A stretch of 64,000 nt of DNA from Sulfurimonas sp. RIFOXYD12_FULL_33_39. Lineage in GTDB: Bacteria > Campylobacterota > Campylobacteria > Campylobacterales > Sulfurimonadaceae. Location: contig MICF01000005.1 of the NCBI GenBank assembly GCA_001829785.1, positions 124,001-188,000 on the forward strand, read 5' to 3'. Of this stretch, positions 26,827-35,130 are shown piece by piece; position 1 is the first letter of the stretch, and each line of letters opens with the position of its first letter. The position numbers and the translations under genes were made by a program. The notes beneath the pieces were generated by a model, which saw nothing but the letters and a program-made list of their open reading frames with translations, searched no databases and had not been told where the DNA came from.

Positions 26827-28563
26827 TTATTTATTTAAAAACCCCATAGATTTTTCGCTATCAAAACTTGCATCTTTCTCTTTTTTGATTTCCTGTTCAA
26901 AATCTTCCAAAGAAAAGAGCGGTTCTTCCCTCACCGCGACTTTGTAAGCAGTATTTTTTATGATTAGATTTATCTGTCCGCCCGTTAAACTATAATCTGC
27001 TAAAAGATTTACGTCAAATTTTTTAGCATAAGGAGCATCTAGCGGAAGCATCTTTTTCCATAAAGAGAGTCTCTGTTCTTTATTTGGTTTTTTAAACTCT
27101 ATTTTGTAGTTAAATCGTCTTGAAAATGCTTTGTCGATGTTTTCAAGCAGATTTGTCGTAGCTATTAAAACACCCTTGAACTTCTCAATCTGCTCTAAAA
27201 AGATATTTTGCATCTGGTTATGCATCTGATCCGCCCCGCTGTTTGCTCCGCTTGAGCGCGCTCCCAAAAACTGGTCTGCTTCATTTAGCAAAAGAATAGG
27301 CTCAGTTTTTGTTTTTTCGCACAATTCATAAAAAGTATCAAAGATTTTACGAACATTTTTCTCGCTCTCGCCTACATACATGGATAATATCTTTGAACAG
27401 TCAAACGCTAAAACCTGACGTTTTAATGATTTTGCAAGAGAGTATGCAGTCATGGTTTTACCGGTTCCTGCCGCACCGTAAAAGATGATTCTTGCGTCAA
27501 TACCGCTTTTTTTGTCTTTTATGCCCCACTCTACAAGTCTGCTTATAACCTCTTTATCAAGCTGTCTCATAAGATTTTTCAGAGTCTCTTGCGTCTCGTT
27601 TGCCAAAACTACGTCTTCAAGCGATGTCTCAGGGTCGATTAGCTCAAAAATATCCTGCTCGTCAATTAGAGTATTTAGTTTTATGCGACGGACTTTTTTA
27701 TTTTTTTGCGGATGAATTATGCTTTGAAGAACCTCATCCACAATATAAAAAGCTCTTGAAATACCGCCGAAAGGATTTAACATCTCTTCATAATCTATTA
27801 TTCCGTCATTTATAAGATGAGAGCCGTCTTCTAAAAGCGAACGGTTTTTTATGCGTTCATACTCATCAAGAGATATCAGCTCTATCAAAGTGTTCATCTC
27901 ACGCAGTGATGCATCGGTAGCGCTATACTCTTCACGAAGAAGTGCTAGAAAAATTACCTGCTCCTTTGAATCCATCTTTTTTTGCTTAAAAAATTTATCA
28001 AGAACAAGTTTTCCTGAAGTCTGCTCTACTCTGTCTTCTATCCTTTTTTCCAAGAGCTTGAGCTTACTTTGTGTTCTGTCAATTCCGAGTGAGTGTTCAT
28101 GAACGTTTTGACGGATAGCACTCATCTTTTGATAAAGATCAATACGAAGAAACTGGTCTTGCAGATACTCTAAATGGTCTGAATATGGCTTGATATCGGG
28201 CAGTTCACTCTCAATAGCACCGTCTTGAAGTATTTTTAAAAGTGAAGGAGATAAACCAATAGCGCTGTTTAGAAGCTCTAAGGGTGTGACTTCGGAAATT
28301 TTCATAGGAGTAAAACTCTGCTGATGAAGCCATCCAAGCTCTAAAAGAAGTTTTACCTCTTTTAAATGCTTTATCCACTCATACTTTTCATCGCCGTAAA
28401 TCTCTTGCAAAAGGTCGAGTATCAAAACATCGTCTTCGCCCTTCATATATCTTTTTGCCAAAGCCTGTAACAACAACGCTTCCGTTTTACTGCATTTTAG
28501 TTGAGCAAAAATCAGAGATTTCTCTACATCTTTTGCCTCTAAAAAATCTATTAACGTTTCCAA
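26827..28563 (-). CDS. AAA+ ATPase with N-terminal helical region, function unknown
   Basis: A 578-residue protein. The first 300 residues are helical and of unknown fold. The C-terminal half is a classical AAA module: Walker A GAAGTGKTMTAYSLAKSL near residue 365, Walker B-like PILLLNEADQFLG near residue 425 (Asn in place of the first Asp), sensor 1 IATTNLLENID, Arg-finger DKAFSRRFNYKIEF and sensor 2 SLTGGQINLII. Such single-AAA proteins act as unfoldases or remodelers in hexamers, but the substrate here is unknown. TTG 28563 is the start, with AAGG 7 bases upstream. Neither neighbour suggests a pathway. Confidence 0.85.
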   Translation of the reverse strand: METLIDFLEAKDVEKSLIFAQLKCSKTEALLLQALAKRYMKGEDDVLILDLLQEIYGDEKYEWIKHLKEVKLLLELGWLHQQSFTPMKISEVTPLELLNSAIGLSPSLLKILQDGAIESELPDIKPYSDHLEYLQDQFLRIDLYQKMSAIRQNVHEHSLGIDRTQSKLKLLEKRIEDRVEQTSGKLVLDKFFKQKKMDSKEQVIFLALLREEYSATDASLREMNTLIELISLDEYERIKNRSLLEDGSHLINDGIIDYEEMLNPFGGISRAFYIVDEVLQSIIHPQKNKKVRRIKLNTLIDEQDIFELIDPETSLEDVVLANETQETLKNLMRQLDKEVISRLVEWGIKDKKSGIDARIIFYGAAGTGKTMTAYSLAKSLKRQVLAFDCSKILSMYVGESEKNVRKIFDTFYELCEKTKTEPILLLNEADQFLGARSSGANSGADQMHNQMQNIFLEQIEKFKGVLIATTNLLENIDKAFSRRFNYKIEFKKPNKEQRLSLWKKMLPLDAPYAKKFDVNLLADYSLTGGQINLIIKNTAYKVAVREEPLFSLEDFEQEIKKEKDASFDSEKSMGFLNK

Positions 28564-28635
28564 ATAATTCCTTAAAATTTAAACTATACTGCCAACACCT
28601 TTTTTAGTTAGGCGTTGATTTTATACAAAACTTGC

Positions 28636-29481
28636 TTAATTTGCAAAAGAGTATAAAAGTGCTATCTCTTCTGCCCAGATACTCTCATCAATTGTCTCAA
28701 GAATTAGCGGAATATCATTCATTCTCTCATCGTTCATAATAAACTTAAACGCATCAAGACCGATTTCGCCCTTGCCCAAAGAGTTGTGTCTGTCCACATG
28801 TGAGCCGAATTTTGCCTTTGAGTCGTTGATATGCATTCCCATCAGATATTTAAAACCGACTACTTTTTCAAACTCGCTCCACGACCTATCGTAAGCCTCT
28901 TTTGTTCTTATATCATACCCTGCGCTAAACATATGACATGTATCTATACAGACTCCGACACGGCTTTTGTCTTCAACTTTATCTATGATTTGAGCTAAGT
29001 GTTCAAATCTCCAGCCAAGATTGCTCCCTTGCCCTGCCGTGTTTTCAATAACCAAGCTCACGCCTTTTGTCTTTTCAAGCGTTATATTCATAGACTCGGA
29101 TATTTTAGCCAAACACTCATCTTCGCTAATCTTCTTTAGATGGCTTCCCGGATGAAAGTTAAGTCTGTCAAGTCCCAAAAGCTCACATCTTTGCACTTCG
29201 TCAATGAAGGCGTTAAGTGACTTTTCTCTGCCCTCATCTTCAGGATGTCCGAGGTTTATGAGATATGAGTCATGCGGAAGTACATGTCGAGGCAAGATAC
29301 CGCTCTCTTGCAAAGCCTTTTTAAACTTATCTATCGTTTCGCCGTCCAACTCTTTTGCATTCCACTGTCTTTGGTTTTTGGTAAAAAGAGCAAATGCTTT
29401 TGCGCCTATCTTTTGTGCATTTTCTACCGCATTGAAAACGCCGCCGCTTGCGCTTACATGTGCTCCTACAAATTTACTCAT
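28636..29481 (-). CDS. nfo: Endonuclease IV (AP endonuclease, Nfo)
   Basis: A 281-residue TIM-barrel enzyme that cuts 5' to abasic sites in base excision repair. It contains the trinuclear zinc site motifs in order: GAHVSASGG near the start, NFHPGSHL near residue 110, [51 protein letters not shown] and ILET near the end. The length is normal for the family. Its start overlaps the end of the lipoprotein gene by 8 bases. Confidence 0.97.
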   Translation of the reverse strand: MSKFVGAHVSASGGVFNAVENAQKIGAKAFALFTKNQRQWNAKELDGETIDKFKKALQESGILPRHVLPHDSYLINLGHPEDEGREKSLNAFIDEVQRCELLGLDRLNFHPGSHLKKISEDECLAKISESMNITLEKTKGVSLVIENTAGQGSNLGWRFEHLAQIIDKVEDKSRVGVCIDTCHMFSAGYDIRTKEAYDRSWSEFEKVVGFKYLMGMHINDSKAKFGSHVDRHNSLGKGEIGLDAFKFIMNDERMNDIPLILETIDESIWAEEIALLYSFAN

Positions 29482-29944
29482 CCGTGTCCTTTATCTTAAA
29501 AATAATGCCGTTTTTTCTATCTTTAAAATAGACCGAGCGTGCATCTACTTTATAAACTATATCTACGTCTTCATTTTTTACATGTTGTTCAAATCCGTCT
29601 GCCGTTTTGGTAAGATTTTTTCCGTCATAAATAACATGTGAGAGAAGCATATTTTGCATAGTATCATCAGGATACGATACATGTAGATAATCTTTGTTAA
29701 AACCACTTTTGCTCATGCATCCCTCACTGGTACAAATCAGATGATTTACTGTGATTTTTTCTATGCTTTTTCCTGCAATAAATAGTTCTAGTTCCAATAT
29801 TTTGCCGCTGTTTCTAAGATATCCCGCATCCGAATATTTAATCTTAGGAGATTTTATAGTGATGATTTTTGTTTGCGTCTGCTCATAGTTTTTAACGCTG
29901 CATGCACTAAAAAAAAGAAGAGCCGTCAATAATATATATTTCAT
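29474..29944 (-). CDS. Small predicted lipoprotein, function unknown
   Basis: A 156-residue protein with a short signal peptide and lipobox: [19 protein letters not shown], Cys at residue 15. The mature part is hydrophilic and beta-rich with a Cys pair (CTSEGC), perhaps a disulfide. I do not recognise the family. A longer frame to 29995 adds residues that would spoil the signal peptide, so ATG 29944 is preferred. It overlaps nfo by 8 bases and starts 35 bases beyond the stop of the DUF4143 gene. Confidence 0.75.
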   Translation of the reverse strand: MKYILLTALLFFSACSVKNYEQTQTKIITIKSPKIKYSDAGYLRNSGKILELELFIAGKSIEKITVNHLICTSEGCMSKSGFNKDYLHVSYPDDTMQNMLLSHVIYDGKNLTKTADGFEQHVKNEDVDIVYKVDARSVYFKDRKNGIIFKIKDTDE

Positions 29945-29978
29945 AATAGAATTGTACCGACATAAAATTACAAATCTG

Positions 29979-31175
29979 CTAATAAACAAACCCAAACAGC
30001 CAAAGCGGGATTTTATTTTTAAATCCTATCTCGATATCATCAGCTACTACAAAACTATTTGTAATATCTTTGATTTGCTCGAAGCTTTTGTTTTTACCGC
30101 CTATCTCAAAAACATACAAATCATCTACGATAAAATCGCCTTTTTGGGCATATTTTATAGCATGATTTATTTTGAGTTGTGACACAAAAAAACTCTCTCT
30201 TAAGCTTCCGATATTTTGGTTTGAACACAAAATATTATAAAGATTTATATTTTCAAGATATATCTTATCCGGTTTATTGAGAAGTTTTTTGTTTGCAAAA
30301 TTTCCGCCTATGATTTCAATAAGATTTGCTTTTTGCAAATAGTACAAATAAGAGTAAAGAGTATTTCTGCTTACTCCTGCACTTTGTGCTATATTTTGAA
30401 TATTAAGTTCGATTGGAACACTGCTGCAAAGGAGATGCAAAAGTTTTCTGATGGTGTTTATCTTATCGCTGTCCACATTGTAAATAGCGGCTACTTCGCT
30501 ATCGAGAATTATGTTGATTATCTCATTAAGTCTTAGTTTATACCCCTTTTCACCCTCTGTAAAAAACGGATAAGTACCAAACTCTTTGTAAAGAGCAAAA
30601 TATTCAAGCGGCTTAAACTCTTTTGTAATTTTAACAGCTATATCTTGATGACTTTGCAATATATCGGCAAGCGAGAATGTCGGCAGTTCTATACCAAACT
30701 TGATAGCTAAAAACTCTCTAAAAGACAAAGAGTGCAACTCATAAAAAAGAACTCTTCTGCTTAAATCTACTTTGGAATTTTCTATCTCAAGTGCCGATGA
30801 GCCTGAAAATATCACTTTTATATCCAAAAAATCATAGATGGTTTTAAGTTCATGAGCAAAATTATCAGCTTTGTGTATCTCATCGATGATAAGTAATTTT
30901 CCACCGTAAACACTGAACTCTTTTGCTATGTCGGTTAAACTATCTACTATATTGTCGGCACTGATATAAAGAATCTTAGAAGAGGGCAAATCATAACTCT
31001 GAGCCAGTTGTCTTATAAGTGTAGTTTTTCCGACTCCCCTTTGTCCCAAAATCCCTATCATTTTTGATGAAAAATCTATTTGGTTATAAAGGTATCTTTT
31101 AAAAGCAGGTGTTGGAAGCGAGAAATAAAGGTTTGAAAATTCATAGAGTTTTTCTAGTGATAGAGTAGTTGACAT
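29979..31175 (-). CDS. DUF4143-type ATP-binding protein
   Basis: A 398-residue protein of the AAA_14/DUF4143 group. It has Walker A GQRGVGKTT at 44-52, Walker B LLIIDEIHKA at about 93-102, and a sensor-like FSGSSALEIE. A winged-helix region follows (SAGVSRNTLYSYLYYLQKANLIEII) and a C-terminal nuclease-like DUF4143 segment (FVSQLKINHAIKYAQKGDFIVDDLYVFEI). The role of this widespread family is not established. GAGGA five bases before ATG 31175 supports the start, and a TATAAT lies 29 bases upstream. A decayed fragment of the same gene type is at 31764-31850. Confidence 0.88.
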   Translation of the reverse strand: MSTTLSLEKLYEFSNLYFSLPTPAFKRYLYNQIDFSSKMIGILGQRGVGKTTLIRQLAQSYDLPSSKILYISADNIVDSLTDIAKEFSVYGGKLLIIDEIHKADNFAHELKTIYDFLDIKVIFSGSSALEIENSKVDLSRRVLFYELHSLSFREFLAIKFGIELPTFSLADILQSHQDIAVKITKEFKPLEYFALYKEFGTYPFFTEGEKGYKLRLNEIINIILDSEVAAIYNVDSDKINTIRKLLHLLCSSVPIELNIQNIAQSAGVSRNTLYSYLYYLQKANLIEIIGGNFANKKLLNKPDKIYLENINLYNILCSNQNIGSLRESFFVSQLKINHAIKYAQKGDFIVDDLYVFEIGGKNKSFEQIKDITNSFVVADDIEIGFKNKIPLWLFGFVY

Positions 31176-31203
31176 GTCATCCTCTTTTCAATTGATTGAA
31201 GAG

Positions 31204-31209
31204 ATTATA
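31204..31209 (-). promoter_or_regulatory. Candidate -10 box (TATAAT) for the DUF4143 gene
   Basis: TATAAT (in GCTATAATCTC) on the minus strand, 29 bases upstream of the ATG at 31175. No clear -35 box. Confidence 0.45.
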
Positions 31210-31388
31210 GCATATATTTTATAATTGGTTGACATTTTTAGTTTTATTTAGAATATGCCTAAAAGAGATGCCTTGAGGATAAAATGGCTAACAAAGATAA
31301 AGCATCTGTGCGTTTATAAACTCTGAGAGGGCTTTATGGTTACTATAATGGGTTATGCAAGAAGTCTTATATAAATAAAAATCAAACG

Positions 31389-31655
31389 CTAACACTGTTT
31401 TTGGAATGAATAATATATCATCACAACATACAAACTCATATAAAATAGGTACACATATATGAAAACTATATTAAGTCTTAAATAATTCGCTATTGATAAA
31501 AATATATAAACAAATATATTTAAAATCCAAAGTTGTACCAATGTTCCCCATTCTAAGATGAGTACATGACTAATTTTCAGCATTCCAACTACTATAATAC
31601 TCCAAAAAATTACAGTATGAAATAGTTGTAACCTATCAATCCAAGTTAGTTTCAT
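31389..31655 (-). CDS. Small hydrophobic membrane protein, unknown
   Basis: An 88-residue frame of mostly hydrophobic residues with two to three potential transmembrane helices (for example TVIFWSIIVVGMLKI and LWILNIFVYIFLSIA). AGAGA four bases before the ATG gives modest support for translation. I do not recognise it. The surroundings are very AT-rich and contain a gene remnant, so this may be a recently acquired or decaying gene. Position 31176-31388 upstream of the DUF4143 promoter holds nothing else I can support. Confidence 0.4.
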   Translation of the reverse strand: MKLTWIDRLQLFHTVIFWSIIVVGMLKISHVLILEWGTLVQLWILNIFVYIFLSIANYLRLNIVFIYVYLFYMSLYVVMIYYSFQKQC

Positions 31656-31763
31656 AAATCTCTTTTTTTATTTTTGTGATAAGTGAAAAATGTTAATATT
31701 GTATCCATTCTTAAAAATTGGACGCAAATTGTACTACTTATTTTTTTAAAAAATGCCAGTTTA

Positions 31764-31850
31764 TTTTAAAAACATACAAATCATATACGACAAAATTACC
31801 TTTTTGAGCATACTTTATAACATTGTCTATTTTGAGTTGTAACACAAAAA
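31764..31850 (-). pseudogene. Remnant of a DUF4143-type ATPase gene
   Basis: Read on the minus strand this piece gives FFVLQLKIDNVIKYAQKGNF, then VVYDLYVFK. The intact gene at 29979-31175 has FFVSQLKINHAIKYAQKGDF followed by IVDDLYVFE. The DNA is also closely similar to 30100-30190. No ATPase part is present here, so it is a broken fragment left from a second copy or a duplication. It lies in the gap between the 88-residue ORF and the polymerase gene. Confidence 0.75.
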
Positions 31851-31877
31851 ATTTTCAAAAATAAAAAGCAAATAATT

Positions 31878-31907
31878 TGCCATATTTCTTTGCAATCTGC
31901 CATATTT
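31878..31907. promoter_or_regulatory. Direct repeat TGCCATATTT upstream of the Y-family polymerase
   Basis: TGCCATATTT occurs at 31878-31887 and again at 31898-31907, exactly 20 bases apart (about two helical turns), 38 bases before the polymerase ATG. It could be an operator for a damage-responsive regulator, since Campylobacterota generally lack LexA. That the repeats are regulatory is inference. Confidence 0.35.
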
Positions 31908-31944
31908 TAAACCTACATGTATAAATTTACCTACAATTGCACTT

Positions 31945-33213
31945 ATGAAAATACACATAGATATAGACTGCTTTTTTGTAAGTGCCGCTAGGATTAAAGA
32001 GCCTTTTTTAGAAGGAAAACCTGTTGCCATAGGCGGACGGAGCGATACAAAGATTTTTTCAAAAGAAGATAAAAAGCAGACGGTAAACTTTGAAAACTCC
32101 GGTTCGTTCGTTCCTACTTTTTACAAAGCGTATGAAGAAAAAGATGATATAGATGCTTTTAGAGACGAAGACGGGCGAGTGCGAGGCATACTGACAACTT
32201 CTTCTTATGAGGCAAGGCGTTACGGCGTAAAAACTGCCATGAGCATAAAAGAGGCTCTTGGTTTATGCCCAAACCTGATTGTAAAAGCACCCAACATGTC
32301 GCTTTACCAAAAGCTCTCGCATGAACTTCATGAGTTTTTACAAACTAAAATTCCTCTTATAGAACAGGCAAGCATTGATGAATTTTACGGAGATTTAGAG
32401 GGTTGGATAGAAGACGAAGACGTGCCTCGTTTCATAGATGATTTGCGTCATGAGATAAAAAAGAGCATATTGCTTCCCGTCTCAATAGGCGCGGCAAAAA
32501 CTCGCTACATTGCAAAACTTGCAACCACTTATGCAAAACCGTTTGGCTGTAAAGTAGTTTATGCTCATGAGACGGATAGTTTCATAGATAATATTCCCGT
32601 AGGAGAGTTTGCGGGAATCGGCAAAAGCATGAAAGAAAAACTCCGCCTTGCTCAAATCCACACGCTCGGAGATTTAAAAAATAGACGTGGCACGGTTGAG
32701 TCTTGGGGGCCTTATGCGAAAGAGCTGTATGCAAGGGTAAGCGCAGAGAGTGATGATGAGATACAAACAAAACATGTAAGAAAATCTATCGGCATTTCAC
32801 GAACATTTGACCCGCTATATGAACGCAGCGAATTAAGAAGAAGAGTACATGTTCTAGCACGACATCTAAGTTTTGCCATAATGAAACTTCAGGTAATTCC
32901 TACAGTTTTTCATCTAGGAATCGCTTATGAAATGAATCAAAAATCTCATAAAAATATAAGCCTTTGCGAAATATTCACGGAGAAGAAGTTTGACTCATTA
33001 TGTCTGTCGCTCTTTAATGAAGCCGACACGTACAAAAGACTACATGTAATAAGAATTAGCATAAACTGTTCAAGTTTTACCAGAGAGTCAAAAAAAGAGT
33101 TGTCGCTTATAGGATTTGCCGAAGAGCAAAAAATGCACAAACTGACACAACATTCACAAAGTATTAGAGAAAAATACGGCATAGATATGTTGAAATGGGG
33201 AAGTGAATTATGA
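31945..33213 (+). CDS. dinB: Y-family DNA polymerase (DinB/Pol IV-like)
   Basis: A 422-residue translesion polymerase. The catalytic acids lie in the N-terminal HIDIDCFF (D6, D8) and in QASIDEFYGD (D145, E146). TTSSYEARRYGVKTAMS is the fingers motif, and a helix-hairpin-helix GIGKSMKEKLRLAQIHTLGDLK near residue 220 precedes the little-finger domain. Between GGRSD (31) and RGILTT (80) there is an insertion of roughly 43 residues not found in E. coli DinB. No C-terminal beta-clamp motif is obvious. The start ATG 31945 has only a weak ribosome site. Downstream DUF234 gene after 12 bases. Confidence 0.9.
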   Translation: MKIHIDIDCFFVSAARIKEPFLEGKPVAIGGRSDTKIFSKEDKKQTVNFENSGSFVPTFYKAYEEKDDIDAFRDEDGRVRGILTTSSYEARRYGVKTAMSIKEALGLCPNLIVKAPNMSLYQKLSHELHEFLQTKIPLIEQASIDEFYGDLEGWIEDEDVPRFIDDLRHEIKKSILLPVSIGAAKTRYIAKLATTYAKPFGCKVVYAHETDSFIDNIPVGEFAGIGKSMKEKLRLAQIHTLGDLKNRRGTVESWGPYAKELYARVSAESDDEIQTKHVRKSIGISRTFDPLYERSELRRRVHVLARHLSFAIMKLQVIPTVFHLGIAYEMNQKSHKNISLCEIFTEKKFDSLCLSLFNEADTYKRLHVIRISINCSSFTRESKKELSLIGFAEEQKMHKLTQHSQSIREKYGIDMLKWGSEL

Positions 33214-33225
33214 TAGAATAAGTAC

Positions 33226-34167
33226 ATGTTAAAAAACAGACTCTTAGAACAATTTCGTTCCTTTTATTTAAGAAATTTTCCCGATGATATGGAAAAGCAG
33301 ATTGAGTATTTCTCAATTTTTGGCGGTCTGGGTTGGGAGATAGATACTAGCAAAGATATAACTATTTTAATAAAAGAGTTAGTGCTTAACGATTATGCAA
33401 AACTTAGAAAAAAAATAGAAGATTTAACTCTCGCCGACAAAGGATGTTTGCGACTTCTGCGCGCTTTGGCGATAGGCGACAGGAAAATATTTTCCGCCTT
33501 TAACAGAGCAGGACTTAATAACGCAAACGGCGGCAGTGCCTTGAATTTCTTACAGGAAAAAGGTCTAATCCAGATAGAGTTCTCACGTGAAGAACCGGCT
33601 CGCTCTCTTAATCCTTCAGGCAAACTAAAAAGAGAAGTAGCAAGACATCGAATATCTCACAAAGTTCTTTTTACACATCCGTTTATAAGATTTTGGTTCT
33701 ACTTTATAGCACCTCACGCAAAAGAGATAGAACAGCAAAAGTATGAAAACTTTTTAAAGGATTTTGAAACTAGGCGAAATAGTTACACCAGCTTGGTTTT
33801 TGAAGAGCTATCGGAAGTTTTGTTAAATTATAATCTTAGAGATGCACAAATTTTAAGTTCGGGCAGTTATTGGGATGCAAACGTCGAGATAGACATATTA
33901 ACTATCACACAAAATGAAAAAGTATATGCCGCAGAGTGCAAATGGACAAACCACAAAGTAAATAAAAGCGAATGGCACAAGCTTTTGGATAAGTGCAAAA
34001 AACTAGATATTGAACCAACTCAAGCAGTTCTGTTTTCAAAAAGGGGGTTTTCTAAAGAGTTAGAAGAAAATCAAGGTAAAAGGCTAGCGCTTTACTCTTG
34101 CGATGATTTTAGTTCACTTGTAAAAAATACAAAAAGAGACGAGCTTATAGAAAATCTTTTTAAATAA
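33226..34167 (+). CDS. DUF234-type protein with PD-(D/E)xK-like nuclease motif
   Basis: A 313-residue protein. The N-terminal half has a winged-helix-like region (NNANGGSALNFLQEKGLIQIE). The C-terminal half is like DUF234: SYTSLVFEELSEVLL, then the nuclease-like acids in NVEIDILTI and YAAECKW (ExK). In archaeal-type ATPases, DUF234 follows an ATPase module, but here no P-loop is present. It may work with a separate ATPase; the DUF4143 protein 2 kb away is one candidate, without evidence. It follows the polymerase gene after 12 bases and overlaps the J-domain gene tail to tail by 8 bases. Confidence 0.8.
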   Translation: MLKNRLLEQFRSFYLRNFPDDMEKQIEYFSIFGGLGWEIDTSKDITILIKELVLNDYAKLRKKIEDLTLADKGCLRLLRALAIGDRKIFSAFNRAGLNNANGGSALNFLQEKGLIQIEFSREEPARSLNPSGKLKREVARHRISHKVLFTHPFIRFWFYFIAPHAKEIEQQKYENFLKDFETRRNSYTSLVFEELSEVLLNYNLRDAQILSSGSYWDANVEIDILTITQNEKVYAAECKWTNHKVNKSEWHKLLDKCKKLDIEPTQAVLFSKRGFSKELEENQGKRLALYSCDDFSSLVKNTKRDELIENLFK

Positions 34168-34960
34168 CGCGAAGTGCCGAGTAAGCCTCTTGCAAGAGCT
34201 GAAATTTTTGTGTGTAGTGTTTTATCATATGAGGAGCTTCTTTTAAAATCTTATCCGGATGATAAGCTTTTGCAAGTCTCTTATAACTGTTTCTTAGCAC
34301 GTCTTGACTCGCTCCTATAGGACACTGCAAGATGGCGTAAAAATGATTTTTTTGCTCATCCTCTTCATCTTTGCATAAATTTCCAAAACTAAAATTTGCA
34401 AAATCACTATAGAGTTTGCTTATGAAACGGTTATTGTAGTTGTAGTTGATTTGGTAATGCAAAACATGTCGTTTGTTTAAAGCCTTTTCCAATCTCTCTT
34501 TCGCCTTATAGTCTGAAACATCGATTACAAGTGAAATATCCGTACCTTTTTCAACATATACTTCCAATTGTGAGCGAAGATAACTCATAACCCATGAGTT
34601 AGGATAATCAAGCGTTATTAGCACTGTATCGCTGTCGTAGGCATATAAATTTACTTCTACAACCTGAGGTTCTTCCGATTTATTCAACTCTACTCTAATT
34701 GGCTGATTTCCAAATTTCAACATAGAACGTAAGAAAAATTCATGGGAAAAATCGTGTCTAGCCGCATGATATTGACTTAACTCTTTTATGAACTCTTCTC
34801 TGGCTTCTTTTAGAGTCTCATTTCTAAAAACCAATACTGCTTTTGAAAGAAACAGCATACCTCTTGAATGATTATTTAAAAAACTCCGCATCCACTGCGT
34901 ATTTAACGTATCAAAGTCGGTTGTAATAAGAATAAGATTATTGCGTAGTACAATCTCCAT
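34160..34960 (-). CDS. J-domain (DnaJ-like) co-chaperone
   Basis: A 266-residue protein. The C-terminal 65 residues are a J domain: HFYAILQCPIGASQDVLRNSYKRLAKAYHPDK with the HPD triad near residue 237, which stimulates DnaK ATPase. The N-terminal 200 residues are not recognised; they include two similar beta-rich halves and no DnaJ G/F or zinc region. It is therefore a specialised co-chaperone that probably recruits DnaK to a particular client. It converges with the DUF234 gene. Confidence 0.85.
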   Translation of the reverse strand: MEIVLRNNLILITTDFDTLNTQWMRSFLNNHSRGMLFLSKAVLVFRNETLKEAREEFIKELSQYHAARHDFSHEFFLRSMLKFGNQPIRVELNKSEEPQVVEVNLYAYDSDTVLITLDYPNSWVMSYLRSQLEVYVEKGTDISLVIDVSDYKAKERLEKALNKRHVLHYQINYNYNNRFISKLYSDFANFSFGNLCKDEEDEQKNHFYAILQCPIGASQDVLRNSYKRLAKAYHPDKILKEAPHMIKHYTQKFQLLQEAYSALRVI

Positions 34961-35040
34961 CTACTCTGACCTTTATTGGATTATTTTGCAAATTAAAGCA
35001 AAAATAGTTCCAACCTAATTGAGTGTTATGATTAAGCATG

Positions 35041-35105
35041 GATTGCTTCGTCGCAAACTTCTCACAATGGCAGTCATTACGAGCTTCGTTAGAAGCGCGG
35101 CAATC
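35041..35105. repeat. REP-like imperfect palindromic element, copy 2
   Basis: The ends are GATTGCTTCGTCGC and GCGCGGCAATC. The inner parts ACAATGGC and AGTCATTACGAGC match the core of the element at 4781-4848. It lies in the 170-base gap between the J-domain gene and the amidase gene. No REP-associated transposase gene is in the window. Confidence 0.65.
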
Positions 35106-35130
35106 TAAAAACATAATTATTTAGAGTAAA

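Noticed and set aside
31229..31257. TTGACA with a -10-like AATATG on the plus strand
   Set aside because: The -10 is poor and there is no supported gene downstream on the plus strand before the dinB-like gene.
31284..31319. 11-codon ORF on the plus strand with a perfect GAGGA ribosome site
   Set aside because: It encodes only MANKDKASVRL, has no following gene on that strand, and its surroundings are AT-rich with a gene remnant nearby. It may be a leftover of a lost gene, but nothing supports translation.
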